A DNA stretch of 38,079 nucleotides from assembly GCA_050747825.1 (NCBI GenBank), contig JBOGJG010000030.1, positions 1-38,079 on the forward strand. Reading direction: 5' to 3'. Positions 36,744 through 38,079 of this stretch are shown in pieces. Position 1 is the first letter of the stretch; each line of letters begins with the position of its first letter. Below the pieces are notes generated by a model that saw nothing but the letters and a program-made list of their open reading frames with translations, was not told the origin of the DNA and made no database searches. Source of the stretch: JBOGJG01 sp050747825. Its GTDB lineage: Bacteria > Acidobacteriota > UBA6911 > RPQK01 > JBOGJG01. The translations under genes were made by a program, and so were the position numbers.

Positions 36744-38079
36744 TCTCCAACTCCGGATTCGGATTCCTCAGCCGGGCCAGATAAGTCGTGCGGGGCTGGG
36801 TGTTCAATTCCGTCAAAATTCCATAATTCAGACTCTGAGCCTTCAGCCGGGCCACACGGCTGTTTGGATCATTGATGTCACCGAAGACGATGGCATCGGC
36901 AGGGCAGGTCTGCTGGCAGGCCGTCATAATTTCTCCCTCGCGGCTCCGGCGCCCTTCGTTCTTGGCTTCGATTTCAGCGTAGCGGATGCGCTGAACGCAG
37001 TAAGTGCATTTCTCCATGACTCCGCGGCTGCGGACTGAGACGTCCGGGTTGCGCTGCAGTTTGAAGCTGGGCGTCGTCCAATCCTGGTAGAGCAGGAAAT
37101 TGAAGCGCCGGACTTTATAGGGACAGTTATTAGAGCAGTAGCGCGTCCCCACGCAGCGGTTGTAGATCATGTCGTTCAGCCCTTCATCACTGTGGACCGT
37201 AGCATAGACCGGGCACACCAGCTCGCAGGGTGCCTTTTCGCAGTGCATGCAGGGCACGGGCTGGTGGTAGACCTCAGGCAGGTCAAGCCCCCCTCGGTAG
37301 TAGCTATCGACGCGGATCCAGTGCATTTCGCGCCCCACCTCTACCTCGTCGGCGCCCACCACCGGGATATTGTTTTCGGCCTGGCAGGCGATCGTACAGG
37401 CGTTGCACCCAATGCAGGTGTTGAGGTCGATGGCCATACCCCAGGCGCGTCCCGGATACTCCCACTCGGGCAGGAGAGTTAGGTGAACGTCCGGTCCGCC
37501 CTGCGCGCGGTGCGCGAAGTTAGGATCTTCTTTGTATTGGGCCAGCGTGCCGGCTCGCACCAGGTTTCGCCCTTCCATGGAATGATGATCTTGGGTCGTG
37601 ACAAGACGGATCTTTTTGCCGGTTCTGATGATCTCTACTCCGGAGGCGATCCAGGGCGCGTCTGAAGTCCGGATCGAATAGGCGTTGAAGCCTACTCCGT
37701 TGCCGACCCTGCCGGCCTGAGTCCGGCCGTAACCCAGGTTGACAGTGAAGCAGCCCTCAGCGTGTCCGGGCAGTATCCAGACTGGTCCCCTTAGGGAACG
37801 CTGCTGGTATCGAAGCTCGACCTCATCTTCATTTTGAAGCTCAAGCCGCTCGGCTGTAGCTGGACTCATCAAGACGGCATTCCCCCAGCAGATCTTGGTG
37901 ATCGGCTGCGGCAACTCCTGCAGCCAGGCATTGTTGGCAAAGCGGCCGTCGAAGATGTGCGGGTCGGGGCGGAAGAGGATTTCGAAGCCTTCGGTTTCGC
38001 GGTGGCGGGCACCCAGAGGGTACCCGGGTGACGGGTGGCGGGTGGCCTGAGTTACGAAATCGTCACCCGTCACCCGGGT
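36727..38079 (-). CDS. actB: Alternative complex III, iron-sulfur subunit ActB (C-terminal part, 5' end beyond the window)
   Basis: The 450 residues in view are the end of ActB, which joins a molybdopterin-oxidoreductase-like domain lacking the cofactor to a ferredoxin-like domain. The cysteine motifs for three [4Fe-4S] and one [3Fe-4S] cluster appear in order: CIGCNACTIAC, CMHCEKAPCELVCP with CVGTRYCSNNCP, CTYCVQR, and CQQTCP. They should conduct electrons from quinol at ActC to the heme subunits. The part nearest the window edge (about 25 residues before GFEILFRPDP) is encoded by a 7-nt period inverted repeat and looks like an in-frame insertion. The frame remains open to base 38079; the real start and actA lie outside. 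Confidence 0.94.
   Translation of the reverse strand, partial: TRVTGDDFVTQATRHPSPGYPLGARHRETEGFEILFRPDPHIFDGRFANNAWLQELPQPITKICWGNAVLMSPATAERLELQNEDEVELRYQQRSLRGPVWILPGHAEGCFTVNLGYGRTQAGRVGNGVGFNAYSIRTSDAPWIASGVEIIRTGKKIRLVTTQDHHSMEGRNLVRAGTLAQYKEDPNFAHRAQGGPDVHLTLLPEWEYPGRAWGMAIDLNTCIGCNACTIACQAENNIPVVGADEVEVGREMHWIRVDSYYRGGLDLPEVYHQPVPCMHCEKAPCELVCPVYATVHSDEGLNDMIYNRCVGTRYCSNNCPYKVRRFNFLLYQDWTTPSFKLQRNPDVSVRSRGVMEKCTYCVQRIRYAEIEAKNEGRRSREGEIMTACQQTCPADAIVFGDINDPNSRVARLKAQSLNYGILTELNTQPRTTYLARLRNPNPELENAQHS
38022..38079. repeat. 7-nt period inverted repeat inside actB
   Basis: GGGTGAC GGGTGGC GGGTGGC (38026-38046) faces GTCACCC GTCACCC (38062-38075). Bases 38022-38037 pair perfectly with 38064-38079 over 16 bp, and the stem may continue past the window edge. 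The reading frame of actB passes through without a stop. Confidence 0.8.

Overview
The window most likely comes from an aerobic, Gram-negative bacterium of the Acidobacteriota or a close relative, probably a metagenome contig. The assignment is inference. It rests on an alternative complex III (act) cluster joined to an A2-type caa3 oxidase, exported sugar-acid enzymes (a Tat-targeted enolase-superfamily protein and a Sec-targeted RraA-like protein), a baeRF-type protein with a zinc ribbon, and many intergenic short-period repeats. I saw no rRNA, tRNA, CRISPR array, transposase or phage gene.

Layout, left to right. At 1-4.1 kb an old-yellow-enzyme-like flavoprotein and an exported mandelate-racemase-like enzyme face away from an exported RraA-like protein; this looks like a small sugar-acid module. 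At 4.1-5.2 kb there is a small secreted protein and an Smr-domain protein. At 5.4-13.7 kb a tightly overlapping series encodes a double M16 protein without zinc motifs, the GDP-mannose route (manC, a phosphoglucose/phosphomannose isomerase, phosphomannomutase), a DapF-like protein with both catalytic cysteines replaced by serine, and an M20 peptidase. At 13.9-16.0 kb are icd and mdh. At 16.1-19.2 kb an ABC ATPase is followed by an unusual permease-amidohydrolase fusion and an antitoxin-like gene. Just after it lies a decayed MazF-like toxin that runs straight into a truncated, oppositely oriented exported peptidase gene. At 19.5-24 kb are a SIS protein and murQ (minus strand), then a sodium:solute symporter and a short-chain dehydrogenase (plus strand), suggesting amino-sugar salvage. 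At 24-28 kb are an orphan 436-residue protein, a CbpA-like J-protein, a baeRF10-like protein and a universal stress protein. From 28.1 kb to the right edge a single minus-strand operon reads actB(partial)-actC-actD-actE-actF-unknown-sco-ctaC-ctaD-ctaE-ctaF: a quinol:cytochrome c oxidoreductase with its dedicated caa3 oxidase. actA should lie just beyond the right edge.

Two repeat systems run through the window. One is a set of unrelated sequences that share a 7-nt period and are mostly arranged as facing inverted arms (around 4.0, 5.3, 16.1 and 38.0 kb). A tandem version has been translated into the C-terminus of the M16 protein, and another inverted pair sits in frame inside actB. The second is a palindromic element present complete in the gap before icd and again, 29 of 33 bases identical, inside the signal-peptide region of sco, where it forms a 13-bp hairpin around the sco start codon.
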